A stretch of DNA of 64,000 bases from Bathynomus jamesi. Lineage: Eukaryota; Arthropoda; Malacostraca; Isopoda; Cirolanidae. Shown here piece after piece: positions 29,830 through 43,400 of this stretch; position 1 is the first letter of the stretch; each line of letters opens with the position of its first letter. Under the pieces are notes generated by a model, which saw nothing but the letters and a program-made list of their open reading frames with translations, did no database searches and was not told the DNA's origin. The position numbers and the translations under genes were made by a program. Where the stretch lies: NCBI GenBank assembly GCA_023014485.1, contig JAJOZX010008832.1, positions 77,501-141,500 of the forward strand, written 5' to 3'.

Positions 29830-31470
29830 AAACAAACAGACAAACACTTTATTTCAGACTCAACAGGTACAAACATTATACAAGCGGTCTATAGAAGATT
29901 AAGAGATAGTTGTCTGGAGCACTGACTAAGTAGGCCAGTGAATCACTGTGCATAATGAACATACAATTGCCTACGCCAATGCTTCCAGATTTGAGATTTA
30001 GAAAATATATCGGAGACCAGTCCACTAACCATGGCTTCTATTATCTTATTGACTGACTCACCAAGCCTAGTAATAAATTTAAATACAAAATTGCGAATGA
30101 CACTGGCACAGTTAGGCACCTTATTGACAAACAGCATACTGACACTAGAAGGAGCACCATTTACAAATCTTGGAACCTTAATAAACTCCTAAAAATATTA
30201 TTATATGCAACATAATATAATTTCCTCAAATTATACATCCTGTAGTTCCACCACAGATGAGGTGCATACATTGCTTACATTCGAGTACAAAAAGTTTTGA
30301 ACAAAATCAACTTAACATCTAATGTAGACATATGAAATTTTCTAACTAAAGTATTTCCCTGAGCATATAATTGTCTACATTGCCTCAGAATATCACAGTC
30401 ATCTGAAAGACTATCCGTTAGTATGTGGCCAAGATACTTAGTCTGGGTTACTTCTGACAGCACCCTACTATTCAATTGAAATTCAGGAAATTTTATATAC
30501 TTGTAAGGCCTTGGTCCTCATAATCATAACATGACTTTTATCAGAATTATATTTTATGTCGTTATCCTTCCCATACCTTTCACACACCTTCAGAAGTGTG
30601 CTGAGCCCTTTTACAGATGGAGAAATAAGAACTATCATAGATCATCTGCATACATCAAATGATTAACAATCATTGTACCAATATAGCAGCCTATTTTACA
30701 GGTGTTCAGCACAACAGATAGATTATCCATATAAACATTGAATAAGTAGGGGGTTAGTATCCCTCCCTGCCTGACACCATTGGTCACAGAGAATGGCTCT
30801 GAATTAACCCCACCCTATCTTACAATCATTGTCTGGTGATTATACCAGAATATTAATATACGAACCAAGTAGTAACCAGGTACATTACGATTTACAAGTT
30901 TCATGAATAATTTGTCATGATTAACACAATCAAATGCTTTAGAGGCATCCAGGAAACAAAAATACATTAGCATCTAGAGTTTGGTATTTACAGACCATTT
31001 CCTTCAAGGCATACACACACATATCAGTACTGTGTTTCTTTTTGAAACCAAATTGGTTATCACTTGTATACAGGTGACATTCAAGTCTATTAATGAGTAT
31101 ATATTCAAACACCTTAGACATAATACTGGCCAAGGCTATTGGCCTATAGTTATCTTTACTGTTGACTTTACCCTTTTTATCTTTTAGTACTGGCACCAAA
31201 ACAACGGATAACATTGTATCCGGCAAAACACCATGTATGAGCAAACCTGTAAAGCACAAAGCTAACAGAGGCACTAATCTGTCACTACTAAATTTCAGAT
31301 GCTCAGCAGAAATAACATCAATACCACATGATTTGTTACAATCTAAACATTTTATGGCCTGTTTAGTCTCAAATACACTAACTCTTATATCTGGACTATA
31401 GGTACATCACAATTAACATTAACAGAGTTAAATAAGGCAGATAGAGCATGGGCATGTCGAAATATTTTCA
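29830..31470 (-). mobile_element. LINE, degenerate copy B with 3' end
   Basis: Minus-strand RT fragments: CGIDVISAEHLKFSSDRLVP, LVPVLKDKKGKVNSKDNYRP, DNQFGFKKKHSTDMCVYALK (31274-30960), GVRQGGILTPYLFNVYMDNL (about 30770), NHLMYADD (about 30660) and TKYLGHILTDSLSDDCDILR (30440-30380). The 3' end is near 29830 (AAACAAACAGACAAACAC). It is the same family as copy A and shares its tail with copy C. Stops throughout; inactive. Confidence 0.75.
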
Positions 31471-31539
31471 CTGCCTTAATTGCTGTGTTTTTGCTATACC
31501 TGTGTTCTCTTCTGGAAGGCGAGTGGTTCCCAGCGTCCT

Positions 31540-34500
31540 GTTTCTTTTTTTCTGATGCAAACGATTTTTACCAACTGTTATCCACCCATGCCCACCATTC
31601 TGCCAAAGAAAAGAGACAACTTATTTAGCCTACTAGAAAAACAGTTGTTGAATATTCTGTCGAAGAAACTGCGTAATCAGCAAGATATTCAGTTAACTGC
31701 ATAACCTAATCGCCATAATCGGGCACTGTTTTACCCAATATAATTATGGCCAACCGAACTTCGCATAACTTTAAATCCATGCTGGGAACTTGAAATAAGA
31801 TTAAGATTATCGAAATGTGTTTGAAAACTATTTCACATTTTTTACTGGCTTCTCTTCTAATGATATTAGACTACAGCTTCCCTACTAATGACATTAGACT
31901 AACAGCCGTATGGTTTTATACTTCCTTTTTACTACCTTTCAAGTGAATGGGCAAGGTATACATTTGCTTTCCCCCGAGTCATTAGGTATCTCTGCATAAC
32001 AATTAGATATTAATAAAATATAAAAGGCTTCAGGTAAGCTAACTTCCCCTTCCTTGAAAATCCTAGCATAAGTGTGTCAGGAGTATCAGCTTTATTTATT
32101 TTCGGTGTGCTAGTTACATGCCTCATGTCATCCTTGATTATATGAATGCTATAAAAAAAATCCAAAGTTAAAAGAAACTAAAAATTCAACATCAAAGTTA
32201 TTCAAGTTTTCTTCAGTAAAAGCAGTGCTAAAATTTATTAAATATGACAATAATAGTTTGATAATTTTCAAATATCCTATCACCATATTCTGTTGGACTA
32301 ATCCTATCATGTTTTTTTATTATTGTATTTATAAAAACTTAAAATTTATGAGAATTCTTATCACTATTTCTTGTTAGATTCATTTTACTTTTCCCTTTAC
32401 TCTTCCTAATCAAACTATTTAACTCATTTCTTGATTGGCTGCAATTTTCTGAAGCTTCTTGGCTGCTACTGCTTGTAAACTCTCTTAATACTATTTTTTC
32501 TTGTTTTTAATAATTTTAGACATTTCTCTGCTTCACCACAGAGGATTTGTCTGTAATTCCACAGGTATACACATAGTTTGTATCTCATCTAAAATTTTGT
32601 TGAATGGAGATAACATCTCAAGAGCATTTTTATTGGCAAATTCTTCTTCCCATTTAACTGATCCTAACAATTAATTCCCTAAGCTTACTATATGATCACT
32701 TTTTGAGAAACAAGGAACTAAGTGGTCATTATTTAGTGAATCCTTGTTTAATTCTAACTTAAAACCTATAATACAGTGGGCACTATTTCCTCACACGTTC
32801 GTACTGTAAACTAAAGAATAATTTTATAATCTTGAGATAGAACCAAATCTAAGTTTGCTTGATTCTTGTCAGTTTATCTACAGGCTGCACTAAAAAGTTG
32901 TCATTAGGCCTACACTATTCAATGAAGAAACTGTTTTTTCTATTATTTCTTTCTTAAGAGTTCTTGTCTATATTAAGCAGGTTGAAATATTTTCTAATTT
33001 TTTTTCTATTTTGTGATGTATTTTCTAATACATTCTAATGTAATGCTCCATCATTACATTTTTTACTTCCTGAATCATACTACGGTATCATTAACTTCCT
33101 GAATCATACTACGGTATCAGTAACTTCCTGAGTTTGGTTTGGAGCTCTGTAAACTGCTCTTCTCCAAAAGTACACATTTTTCTTGATGCACAAATATCAG
33201 TCCATACTGATTCGATCCTGTTGTCTGATTTTATATTATCATTATATACACTGTACGTATAGCAATTTAATTCGTACTTGTTCTTGTGCCACTTAATACT
33301 ATTTCACTAATGCAACAACATCAAGAATTTCACTGATCACTAATTAATCATATACCTGAACAATTCATTCTTTTGATCCTAAGACTTGGTGCATTGGCAT
33401 AAACGCATATCAACCTCCCCCTCCCTACTTATAAATGTTTTGTTAGCTACTTTTGCTCTGACTGCTGGTACACCTATTTCTAGTGTAATTTGTATCAATA
33501 ATTTTTCATGTTAGAACTACGATACCAGTGATACATAAGTTATCCTTATAACCTAATCCCTTGTTTTCATTATAATTTTTCAAAGCCCCACTGATTTTAG
33601 CTTTTCCTCTAAAAATGAAGCATATAAGGTGGTTCCTTTCCTACACAAATGTAACCTATTTAGTGTAAATGTCCTATTTGTTCCATAGGTCTATAAGTTA
33701 AAACCCTCAATCGTACATAGTTCTCTAACCCCATTATGAATACCTAATATTCTACTAGAAAGCTTGATATGTCTTATAAGAATATCTACAATAAAGCTTG
33801 TATTCCGTCTGTTCTTTTAGATAATTTATTAAGCTTTTACTTTTGTATCACATCTTCTGAGTTTCTGTTTATTCTATCCTTCCATCCCTATCATTTGTAA
33901 TTGAGTCACTAGTACCTACAATGGTCCTACATGCACTATAAATAATATTACCCCTGCTATCTGACCTCTTATAAATCACCTCCATAATACTGCTAATAGC
34001 ACTCCTGGGATTTTCTTATGTTTATTAGAACGCTATCCCAAGAGAGTCTCCTGCAGTGTAGAACTCATTTAAATTACTTAATACTGTAAATGTAAATCAA
34101 TTATTGACTCCAATTTTTTGACGCTCCGCGGAGATCCTTAACAATTTTTTTTTTTCAATTTTAATTTTCACCTTCTGCCACTCACTAAGCCTAAACATTT
34201 GCATAACTCATTATATTTGGCTCAACGTCAGGCCTATAAAACTCCTACACTGACCTCAAAACCTACTACTTCACTGTTGTTGTTTGTAGGGTCAACTAAC
34301 TTATGCCTACCCTGTAAAAAAAGAAGTCCCAAAGTACGACTGGTAGCCATGGGAAACAAATACTTTCAATAGGTATATACATTGTCTTTTATGGGTTCCC
34401 AACTTGCCACTGGAGTTTTTGCTGTGTACTAATTACAATGGCTCTGCACTATCATACTGTACTCGATCTAATTTCTAAACTATGTCAGCTTTATTAGGCA
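31540..34500 (-). pseudogene. Highly degraded LINE-like sequence
   Basis: Short minus-strand stretches read like parts of another LINE: SKMNLTRNSDKNSHKF and INTIIKKHDRISPTEYG (about 32400-32270), and AVYRAPNQTQEV (about 33170), which resembles the endonuclease motif VYRPPN. No frame is longer than about 40 residues. 31540-31980 and 33500-34500 hold nothing I can assign. Confidence 0.35.
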
Positions 34501-34514
34501 TTGTTCTAAGCATA

Positions 34515-35640
34515 TTAAACAAACAAACAAGCACAAACATTTTATTTCAGACTCGACAAATGTCCATATAAGGTGCCCCATACAAGTGATCTATACTGTA
34601 TAAGGTTAAGTAAAAGTTGTCTGTAGTAGTGCATACATAGGCCAGTGAAACAGTATAAATAATGAATAAACAGTTGCCTATGCCAATACTCCCAAATTCG
34701 AGATTTTATATCAGTTACAGTCCACTAACCATAGCTTCTATTATTAACTGACCCATCAAGCCGCGATAAATCTATATAGAAAATTGCGAATCACACTGGC
34801 GCAGTTAGGTACATTATTGACTACAAACATCATACTGGCACTCTCAGGCGTATGAGGCGGGGGTCTGAGGGGGGGGCGACATCCACACCACACCACACCC
34901 CCGGACTAGGGCAGTGAGCATTTTCAGGGCAAATATTGAGCAATTTTCAGGGCAAATACTGAAATTTTCAGGGCAGATTTTTCCTGTTTTTTTTACTTCT
35001 TGAGGTGAATTAATTACTTGCTACTATACTTTAGTTAATAATTAAAACGTAAGTTGAGGACTTACTGAATTCTATATCAACTACAATACCGTAGTTTTGC
35101 TTGTCATTTAGAAATGTTGTAGCAAAATTTTATCTCATTTTTGTAAATTGTAATGTTTTTTATATCAAAAAGGCTTTAATATATGTTACTCATACTCTAA
35201 CCTTTGTGTTATTTTATGCCACACATAGTGCTTATGCGGAAATCAGGGCACCCTGAAAATTTTTAGGGCAAATTCCCCCCCACCCCCCAGTAAAGTGCCA
35301 TTCCATACGCCTATGCTGGCACTATAAGGAACATAATTTATAAACCTAGGAGTTCTTAACAGCAGCCTAAATACGTTGTTAGGTTAATCTTAAGATGCCA
35401 TCACCTAAATTTCGAAAAAATAACTAGTGTAATCTACATAACAATATAACACTTTTTTCGAGAGTGCTGTTTTTTATAAGCAAGTTTTTGCAGGTGACGA
35501 CATTTCCTAAGATTTACCTATTGTTATCAGTCACATACAATTTTCTCATATTATACATCCTGTAGCTCCACAACGAGTGAGTTGCATACGCTGGGGTGGG
35601 GTACAGAAAGTTTTGAACAAACCAATAGAGCAAGTACAAG
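34515..35640 (-). mobile_element. LINE copy C (3' end only), split by a MITE
   Basis: The 3' end sequence AAACAAACAAACAAGCAC and the following 300 bp align with 29830-30180 of copy B. After the MITE, the segment around 35560-35620 (TACATCCTGTAGCTCCAC) aligns with 30230-30300. No coding part remains. From 35640 to 36000 nothing is recognised. Confidence 0.7.
34843..35315. mobile_element. hAT-type MITE in LINE C
   Basis: The ends share AGGCGTATG in inverted orientation. The perfect 8-bp duplication CTGGCACT is at 34835-34842 and 35316-35323. The interior has three direct copies of TTTTCAGGGCA (34920-34980). Confidence 0.85.
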
Positions 35641-35999
35641 AATTTAAATAAGTTTTATTTGGGTCAAGTTATCACCAACTCCTTGAGTGACAACTCAGAT
35701 ATAAGAACACAATATCGAAGCTTTTGTGCTAATGCATACCTAATTATAAAAAACTTTAGATTCTGTACAAGCGAAACTAAAGACACGTTTTCATACCTTC
35801 TGCACTGATGTATATGGGCAGCAACTTTGAGTTAATTATAAAAAAAGGGCTCTGCTAGCAATTATTCTGTAACATAACTTTTAGACTGTTACATGTTACT
35901 TCCAATATGCTCAGTTTCACTAACATTTGCTAACCACAATGCCTCGAGCCTCCAGGAGGTAACAAGATGTGCTCAATACAGCCGACCAGTTATCCAATA

Positions 36000-37210
36000 T
36001 TCACCATGTTTAGTTTTGAGAAACATTGTTTGAGGGCAGAGTTGATACAAATGTTCAAAATATTTTCAGGTTTGGACAATTTAAATGCATCTTTTTCTTA
36101 TTAAAGTCTAACAGAAGAACTCGAGAACATGCCAAATACTACTTCTAATATAGTTAGGCTATGCTCGTGCAAAATTTCACACACTTTTGTGAAATCGATG
36201 AAAAACCAACGAGACCATAGGCCGACTGTATTTATGAAAATACCACAACCATGAAAATTCTGAGCTTCACATCCAAAGCCAGTGAGTCCAAATTTGTGAC
36301 GGTGCATTCAAAATTTAAGTGGCTTGTGAACTTAATACAAATGTAATATGTTCATTAGGGTGGATCGATTTTACATTTGTTTCGATTCCCATATTCTAAT
36401 AGAGACAAAAACTTGCGCATGCATGAGAAAATAGCCTCTGCAAAATCTTAGCTTAATAGGTAATCATCTTCTGCCCCCGGCAGAGCGATGAAAATCATAT
36501 TTTAGTAGTCAAAAACGTATTTTTAAACCCTAGCCTAGAGTCATAAAATTTTGCGTGTGTGTTATTTCATGCCTAAGCAACGATATAAATGCTATGGGAA
36601 ATATATAAATGCATTATTTAAGACAAAGAGCCGATCTGAAAATATCTATATTATACATATTTTCAGATCGGCTCTTTGTCTTAAATAATGCATTTATATA
36701 TTTCCCATAGCATTTATATCGGTGCTTAGGCATGAAATAACACACGCAAAATTTTATGACTCTAGGCTAGGGTTTAAAAATACGTTTTTGACTACTAAAA
36801 TATGATTTTCATCGCTCTGCCGGGGGCAGAAGATGATTACCTATTAAGCTAAGATTTTGCAGAGGCTATTTTCTCATGCATGCGCAAGTTTTTGACTCTA
36901 TTAGAATATGGGAATCGAAAAAAATGTAAAATCGATCCACCCTAATGTTCATTGTCTTAAAAATTTATGTTCAAAATTATTTATATGAAATTATTTACTG
37001 TACATGTTAAAATGAGAAGGTGGGTATAATAAGAAATTAGAAAACAGACATGTAGAATGGATTTATGAAAATACCTCTCTAGTCATTGAGTAGTACATAT
37101 CTGGAATGACTTGCCATATGATGTGGTAAATAGTAGCTACTTAGTTTTAACAAAAAACTGCCCACGTTCATGAATGCAAAAGACAGTTTGTAAATTGTGC
37201 AGATAAAATA
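36000..37210 (+). pseudogene. CR1-like LINE ORF2 C-terminal tail, split by a foldback element
   Basis: The plus strand gives FSFEKHCLRAELIQMFKIFS and GLDNLN (36010-36100), and after the insertion WNDLPYDVVNSSYLV (37100-37150). This is the usual tail of CR1/jockey-type LINE polymerases (LE.R..RGD.I..FKI..G.DN...W..LP..VV.A). A second copy of the tail is at 44190-44640. Sequence 36240-36330 is the dispersed repeat also seen at 1195-1300. Confidence 0.6.
36356..36944. mobile_element. Foldback/MITE with TAGGGTGGATCGAT ends
   Basis: 589-bp element made of two nearly perfect 290-bp inverted arms meeting near 36650. Ends TAGGGTGGATCGATTTTACA and complement; perfect 8-bp duplication ATGTTCAT (36348-36355 and 36945-36952). 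The TAGGGTG start and duplication length match the element at 40488-43622, which may supply the transposase. Confidence 0.9.
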
Positions 37211-39186
37211 TATTTTAGCTCAAGTAATGGAGGCTACTTAAGTATTTTTTTTAAAGTTTAAGGATAATTAGCCGACTTAAAATTAATATTTTGCAAAATT
37301 TGATCATAAAAATGTAGCTTTAGGTCATTTATCTGATTTGGATAATCTCCATATGGCCAAGTGGCTTCATGTATCCAAATGTAATGTAATCAGTCCTGCA
37401 ATATGTTATCTAATAAGCTATGGGCTTTATGATATAAAAATGTTTGTCTGTAACTCCAATTAATATTGACACTGCTATTGTTTATTATTTGTATTTGTAT
37501 TTCTATTCTCAGTACAGTATTTTTATTTTCATTTTTTGTTTATTTATATTACTATTATTTATTTATATTACTATGATTTGTCATTTGAACTATTGGTCTC
37601 CCAATAAACTTTTCATTTTCATTCAGGTCAGAGTTTATATTTTTATATGGGGTTCAGCAAAACGTAAAACATATATTTAAAAAACTGGATTTTGTGCGAC
37701 AAATTAATATTTTAAATTATTACTGTAATTCGAGTTTTGTGTACATTTTACAACGCTGATTTGATATTAATTACAAAAAATACAAATTTGCGGACGCTGA
37801 TACTATTTTGTTCAACATTCAAAATATACCTTCTGACCAATCAAATTGGAAGATATCCATACGCGCGTTAAATAGTATCCAATCAGAAGCGTTGGATTTA
37901 CTCCATAGGGCCTAATAAATGAAAAGACTTCTCAAACCCCAGCTTAGGCTAGTGTCTTTCATGGAAAAAATAATAGAAAGTTTTATACTTCAGCTAAAAA
38001 TGTCTTATTTTGACCTATTTAAAATGTTTAATTAGAACCTTGAAGTTTTTGTAATTTGTAATGAAGTAAATTATATATAACTTCATCCACATTATCCTGA
38101 GTTAGGTATGATCATGATGAGAACTTTACAGTTAAGCATGTCCGCCCTAAAGTAATAGGTTAAATAGCTAAATTAGGGTTGTATTATACAAGTTAATTAT
38201 TTTTACTCAGCATTTATTCTTGGGATGTCAGTAACTTTAGTTTAATATGACTGACAGCCAAATCTGAGTCAATGATTAGACCCACAGTCAGTCTGAAGTA
38301 AACCAGGCTACATTTTGTTAATTATTTAGAGCTTAAGATTACTACTAGGCTAGCGTAGACCTAATTTGGTGTTGCTGCTTTCTACTGACTGGGTTTAGTC
38401 CTGTAGGCTAGGTTTTGAACCTTCACTTTATTTTATCGAATTTAGTACTTAGGCCTTAAGTTTAGTTTAAGTATCGTATGCCCTTATAGGGGGCTAAAGT
38501 AGCACAAGCGTGTGATAAAGGTACAAATTTCGTTGTATTAAGTTTCGCGGAGACTAGTATTCTTGGTAAAGTGAAAATTTGTTACAAAGATCGCGATTTG
38601 CCGAAATTAGTTACATGGGAAATAGCTAAGCAACCTAAAATGACCACCTAACTCAGTGTAATCTGGTCCCCATGAAACAATATTATCTAAGTTAGGGACA
38701 TCCGTCTGGACGAAATTTCCTTCATCCTATTTAGTGATGCTCAAGAATTGTTATCACTGACTTATTTTCTCTTAGCACTTTATTATTATACAACATTTTT
38801 ACATTTGAGAACTAAATCCATATAGTACACATTGTAGTACATACTTAAACATAAATTATTTAGAGACATTGACACACTTAATAATTTGTAAATAAAGTAA
38901 AAAGAAACCATGGTATGATATGCTTGAGGTAATTTTTTACTATCAGTCCAGCCTCTGGAAACTGAAAATAAAGTTTACCATAAGAGACTACATTTTTTTT
39001 AAACAACTTTTATTAAGTATATGATGAAGGCAAATGCTGATTAAAGCTATAAAATTAATGTTAAGAAATTATTTTTTTGAGCGATAAAATCGTGGATCAT
39101 GTTTTTGGGAGTGATAAAATGGCTGATCCCACAAAGGTTAGGAAGGTACTGTTAACAAAATTGGGGGGTTTGACCTGAACTCATAA
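37211..39186. other. Stretch without recognised genes
   Basis: AT-rich sequence, no long frame, no clear repeat boundary. Short frames at 37444-37680 are low complexity (Phe/Ile/Tyr). Confidence 0.4.
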
Positions 39187-39490
39187 GATTTTAGGGTTAA
39201 TATTCGTTTTTTGACCCAGTCACACCCAGCTATAACAGCAATATATATTGAATAACCAATCAAAGCTGAATAAGAAAATATATATATTATCTTGTGCAAA
39301 TTTATATAAAATGTACTTTTTAAAAAAATATATTTTCTACTTTCTAATATGTATGTATATAAATTTTGGTTGGTTTGTTTATTTGGGCTACCTTTTTTGG
39401 ATATTTTTCTTGGCTTTTTTTGGCTACTTTTTCTTGCTTTGGCTACTTCTTTCTGTTTCTGGTTAGTGTGGTAATTTTCGTTTTACTGGT

Positions 39491-39685
39491 ATGATGTGTC
39501 AATCTTGTGAACTTGATTTCAAAGACCTAATCCGCCTTGGCCTCGATGAAGATAAAAGTTTAGATTTTTTTTCCAATCACGGCATAATTCCGACATCCGT
39601 GATTTGCCCTAAATGTAATACTGCCTGTATTTTAAGACAAGACTCAAAGGTGTTTAGGTGCCATAAAAAAAATGGAAGGATGTGA
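39491..39685 (+). pseudogene. Merlin/ISXO2-like transposase N-terminus
   Basis: 64 residues with a zinc ribbon: CPKCNTACILRQDSKVFRCH (CxxC, then a hydrophobic beta hairpin and C.H), preceded by SLDFFSNHGIIPTSVICP. This matches the N-terminal region of metazoan ISXO2-like (IS1595/Merlin) transposases. A stop and frame change follow at 39685, with possible continuation FLAEHPDDSTVLHHFL in another frame. The DDE domain is absent. Confidence 0.65.
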
Positions 39686-39819
39686 AATTGTAGGTTTTAT
39701 GTGCTGGGAATAGACGTCCTCATTACCAGAAATATTTCGCACGATACTTGTTCCTGGCAGAACATCCTGACGATTCTACAGTTCTGCATCACTTCCTTAC
39801 TGCAATTGCAGAACTATAT

Positions 39820-40200
39820 CCGGTACTTTCCTGTTAACGAGAATACCCTAAAAAAAGTTTAGTTTATGTATTTTTGCTCTTGTCATTTTCGTTTAAACTA
39901 ACGAAAATATCATAACTTAACCTAACCAATCATTAATGGCGTACAGTTGACCTAACTGTGGGCATTCAATTAACCTAATTCGGCATTCAGTTGACTTAAC
40001 CGGGCATTTTCCGTTATATTAACCTGTTAGGTTTATTCAATGCCCGGTTAGGTCAACTGTACGCCCTTGATGATTGGTTAGGTTAAGTTGTGATATTTCC
40101 GTTAGTTTAAATGACAATGATGAGAGCAAAAAATATAAACAGTTTGGTGGCAGGCGGTTGGGTATTCCTGTTAATAGGAAAGCACCCTATATCCTCCAAA
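39820..40200. repeat. Long inverted repeat with TTAGG-like motifs
   Basis: Arms about 39820-39970 and 40030-40200, sharing AACCTAACCAATCAT and TTGACCTAACCGGGCATT. Part of the right arm recurs at 47836-47885, and the GGGCATT motif occurs in the hairpin at 667-797. It is a dispersed foldback family. Confidence 0.6.
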
Positions 40201-40257
40201 ATAAGGTGACTGGTTAGGTTACTAGGCTAAGTTGGGTTACTAGGCTAAGTTAGCACG

Positions 40258-40450
40258 AATGCAAACTTTTCTGGTTGATTTTGAGGTTTCACATGAATCT
40301 GCCATCTGTTTCCTGTGCAAATGCGTAGTTTTCGAGATGATGATATCTCGAAAACTACGCATTTGCACAGGAAACGGATGGCAGATTCATGCAGAGCACC
40401 TCCAAATTGACCAGAAACGTTTGCTCTCATTATAAAAAGAGACTGGGTCA
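40258..40450. repeat. Hairpin inside the Merlin-like element
   Basis: The arms meet near 40340 (ATCTCGAAAACTACGCATTT on the right). Both contain GGATGGCAGATTCATG-type sequence in opposite orientation. Confidence 0.7.
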
Positions 40451-40487
40451 AAAAACGAATAATTACCGATTTTAGTGTCACGATGGT

Positions 40488-43400
40488 TAGGGTGCATCAA
40501 ATTTCCCATGATTTTTCAAAATGTTTTATTTCAATCTGTCCCTATGATTACTCTGTTCCAATGCCTGAAATAGCACATATGGCCAAATTTCAAAGATTTA
40601 TGTGGTCATCTAGGGGGTCCACATCATTGATGCAATATTTAGTATTGGAGTTAAATTGACCAAAAATTAAACATTTTATATCCCCATTTCCGTGTTTGCA
40701 AAAGTATGAACCAATAAAAATGTGTTAAATAATCAAAACAGGGATACATTACATTGATTTCTACATTACATTCTGGTTTATACATTACATTATTGGTGAT
40801 ACAAGCAAGTTAAAGTCAAAAGAACACTACGTTAATAAAAAATGTTCAAGAACTGTAAATGAACATGAACAATTAGTTTAGGCTCTAGTTTTCCTCTTTC
40901 GAAGATTAGGAAGCTTCTTTCTGTCGGATTCAACAACTTGTAGGACATTTTGGTAATGTTGTTGTGATCTGGCAGCCATGAGAAAATCAGAACTTAGCTT
41001 CACCCCACACTCAGCACAATCATTTATGACGTTAACTGCCGAGATGTGTTCTCTGGACATTTGAAAGGAAGCTAATTCTGGCCAATTTTCGATATTATGA
41101 GTCAGGAAAGAACTGTCAAGTTCCAGAACAGAGAAAATGTACCATGAATCTTCGTTGATTAAGTCACCAAGCTTTGTTGTGCTGGAAATGGAGTTTGGAA
41201 ATTTGGGTTCCCCAAATCCTGTGCCAAATCGATGTTGTGGTAAAGATGCCTGATCTTGTGCTGGCTTTACTGCTATAAATCTCTCAGCCAGATAGCAGCG
41301 TTCAGCTTCAGGGACTGCATCATTAAAGAGCGCAAGAGGTCAGTCAGGTACCGCGCTTGAACAGGTGATCCACCACCAGCTGTACAGCAAGCAAACAAAG
41401 TTCACAAACACGCAGTTTGGGTCATTGTGCTTTGTGGTAATGGTTCCAGAGGGAAGAGAACTGATCTGCTCCTCCAGCAGCACCATCTTAATGGAGTAGA
41501 GAAGCTTGGCCATCCACCTAGCCTTGTGTACAGCACCAGGACGTCGAAATGAAAACTCTCTACTTGTCCCATCCAAGTAGAGCAAACAAAGATCAGAAAA
41601 TTCTTTGTAGTCATCACGTTGATGCTTCACAACAGACTACGCGCATGAAATTGCTCTGGCCCTATAGTCATGGATTATGGTTTGTATGCCATCTGAATAA
41701 GAGGTACCATCCAAAAAATTAAGTGACTGATTATTGTTGTGCGGAACTGTGTCAAAATGCTTTTGGAACTGACAGAATATGGTAACTTCTACTGACAATG
41801 GTGGTTCTATTTTCAGATCATTGAAGACTTGTGTAAGGATTACCTCGCCAATGTGATGCCGACAAGCTGACCACAGTAAAGCTCGACCTATGTCCTGTTG
41901 CAGACTAACACATGCAGCACAGCACTCACATGACCAGTGTTACTAGCTGTTGTGTCAAAAGTCATGTTCACTACCGAGTCAACACAATTCCATGATCGGA
42001 GAAGCTCCATAGTGAGATTAGCAATGATTTGACCAGCTGGCTGATCTGTATTTGGCTTGTAGGAAGGCACACCAAGAAGTTTGATGTCATACGAATTGCC
42101 AACTGCTATGGTGAGCCTCTCTTCAGCTTTAGTTTGGTATGACAGAGTTGACATCAGTTTAAAATCCCAGTGAAGAGACAGGAACTGTGGTGGAACCCAG
42201 GACTCTCTGACCAATGATGCAAGCTCTTCACCAACCTTACATCTTGCTCTGTCGGCAGTAGAATATATGTGAAACTTTTTTTGTGTCACCTCCTGATTCC
42301 TCAATGATGGCTTTGGTAAATGCTGCATGTTGGCCGGTGTGATCTTCATGCTTGTAGACAGGGAAACCATCCTATGGTATTTGAGTATGTCATGACTTAT
42401 AAAAGCAGTTGTTCCTGAGCGAGTTGCTTGGCGAGATTTTCGTGTTTTTGGTTTGTAATCCTCTATATCACCCTCTTCATCCTCAACATCACTGTTGCTT
42501 TCCTCACTGTTCTCAATCTGAACTTTGCTTGTAGATGCTTGGGCTTCTTTATGAGCTTTAAGCTGTCGTTCTGCTTGCATCATTTCCTTTTCCTGCTTTC
42601 TTTGGACTTTTGATGCGAGCTTCTTGTCATGGCTTCCAAATGATGCGACTCTGTCTGATTTCATTGACCGCAAGAACTCCAGATCTTCAGGATCTTTTAT
42701 GAGTTGCTCAGCATTCCTTGGCCACAACTGAAATGTTTCTTGTAACTCCTTTTCGATCCCCTTAAGCTTCGCAACTGCACCAAGCGAAGAACACCGATCC
42801 ACTGGAAGTTCCCTAAGTTTTGCATTTTTTGCAGATAGTGCTATAATTTTTTCAACAGCTTTCCTCTCAGTAATCATGGCAATGTTGCCTTTCTGATAAA
42901 ATGGAATAATTTTTTGCAAGACAAATTTAGCATTGTTCCATTTTGTACGGTTAAACGGTAGACCTTCTTGCTGATGAAACATGTAGCATCGCAACACTTG
43001 TTCACATGTTGGCAGCCTAGATCCTGTTATCTCTGCATCTGCATCGCTGATTCCAGCACCAAGACCATAAATGGCAGCAGTTTGACGAGTTTTAACAGCA
43101 TATTTATCATTTGTGCTATCTGAACTGGCCATAATGCACGACAGGTATAAAGAGAACACAAAAAAATTCTGTAAAGAGAGAACACAAAATTCATTAACAT
43201 AAACATTTAACATAAACACACAAAAATCATATTTATCATAAATACTTGCATATCAGATTATATATTGCAGTTCCTTTTAGAATATTCTATAACTTTCCAC
43301 CACTTCCTAGCACTTTCTAGAGGTTTCTATCACTTTATAGAAGTTTCTATCACTTTTTAGAAGTATATATGACCTTTAGAAATATCACTTACATGTTCTT

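Larger units (their letters stand above)
39195..40467 (+). mobile_element. Merlin-like DNA transposon remnant with intact ends
   Basis: TIRs GGTTAATATTCGTTTTTTGA on the left and GGTAATTATTCGTTTTTTGA on the right (minus strand). The perfect 8-bp duplication GATTTTAG is at 39187-39194 and 40468-40475. GG-starting TIRs, 8-9-bp duplications and an ISXO2-like zinc-ribbon reading frame fit the Merlin superfamily. The catalytic part is missing, replaced by two inverted-repeat structures (39820-40200 and 40258-40450). Confidence 0.75.

Noticed and set aside
36101..36307. Minus-strand gene of 68 codons
   Set aside because: It belongs to a dispersed repeat and overlaps a LINE tail; kept only as a repeat observation.
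37444..37680. 78-codon Phe/Tyr/Ile-rich frame as a membrane protein
   Set aside because: Low-complexity AT-rich sequence with no context or homologue recognised.
41888..43219. Start of the TAGGGTG transposase at the first Met of the open frame (43219)
   Set aside because: The first 29 codons are hydrophobic and AT-rich and unlike the rest; MASSDS at 43132 is a better start.
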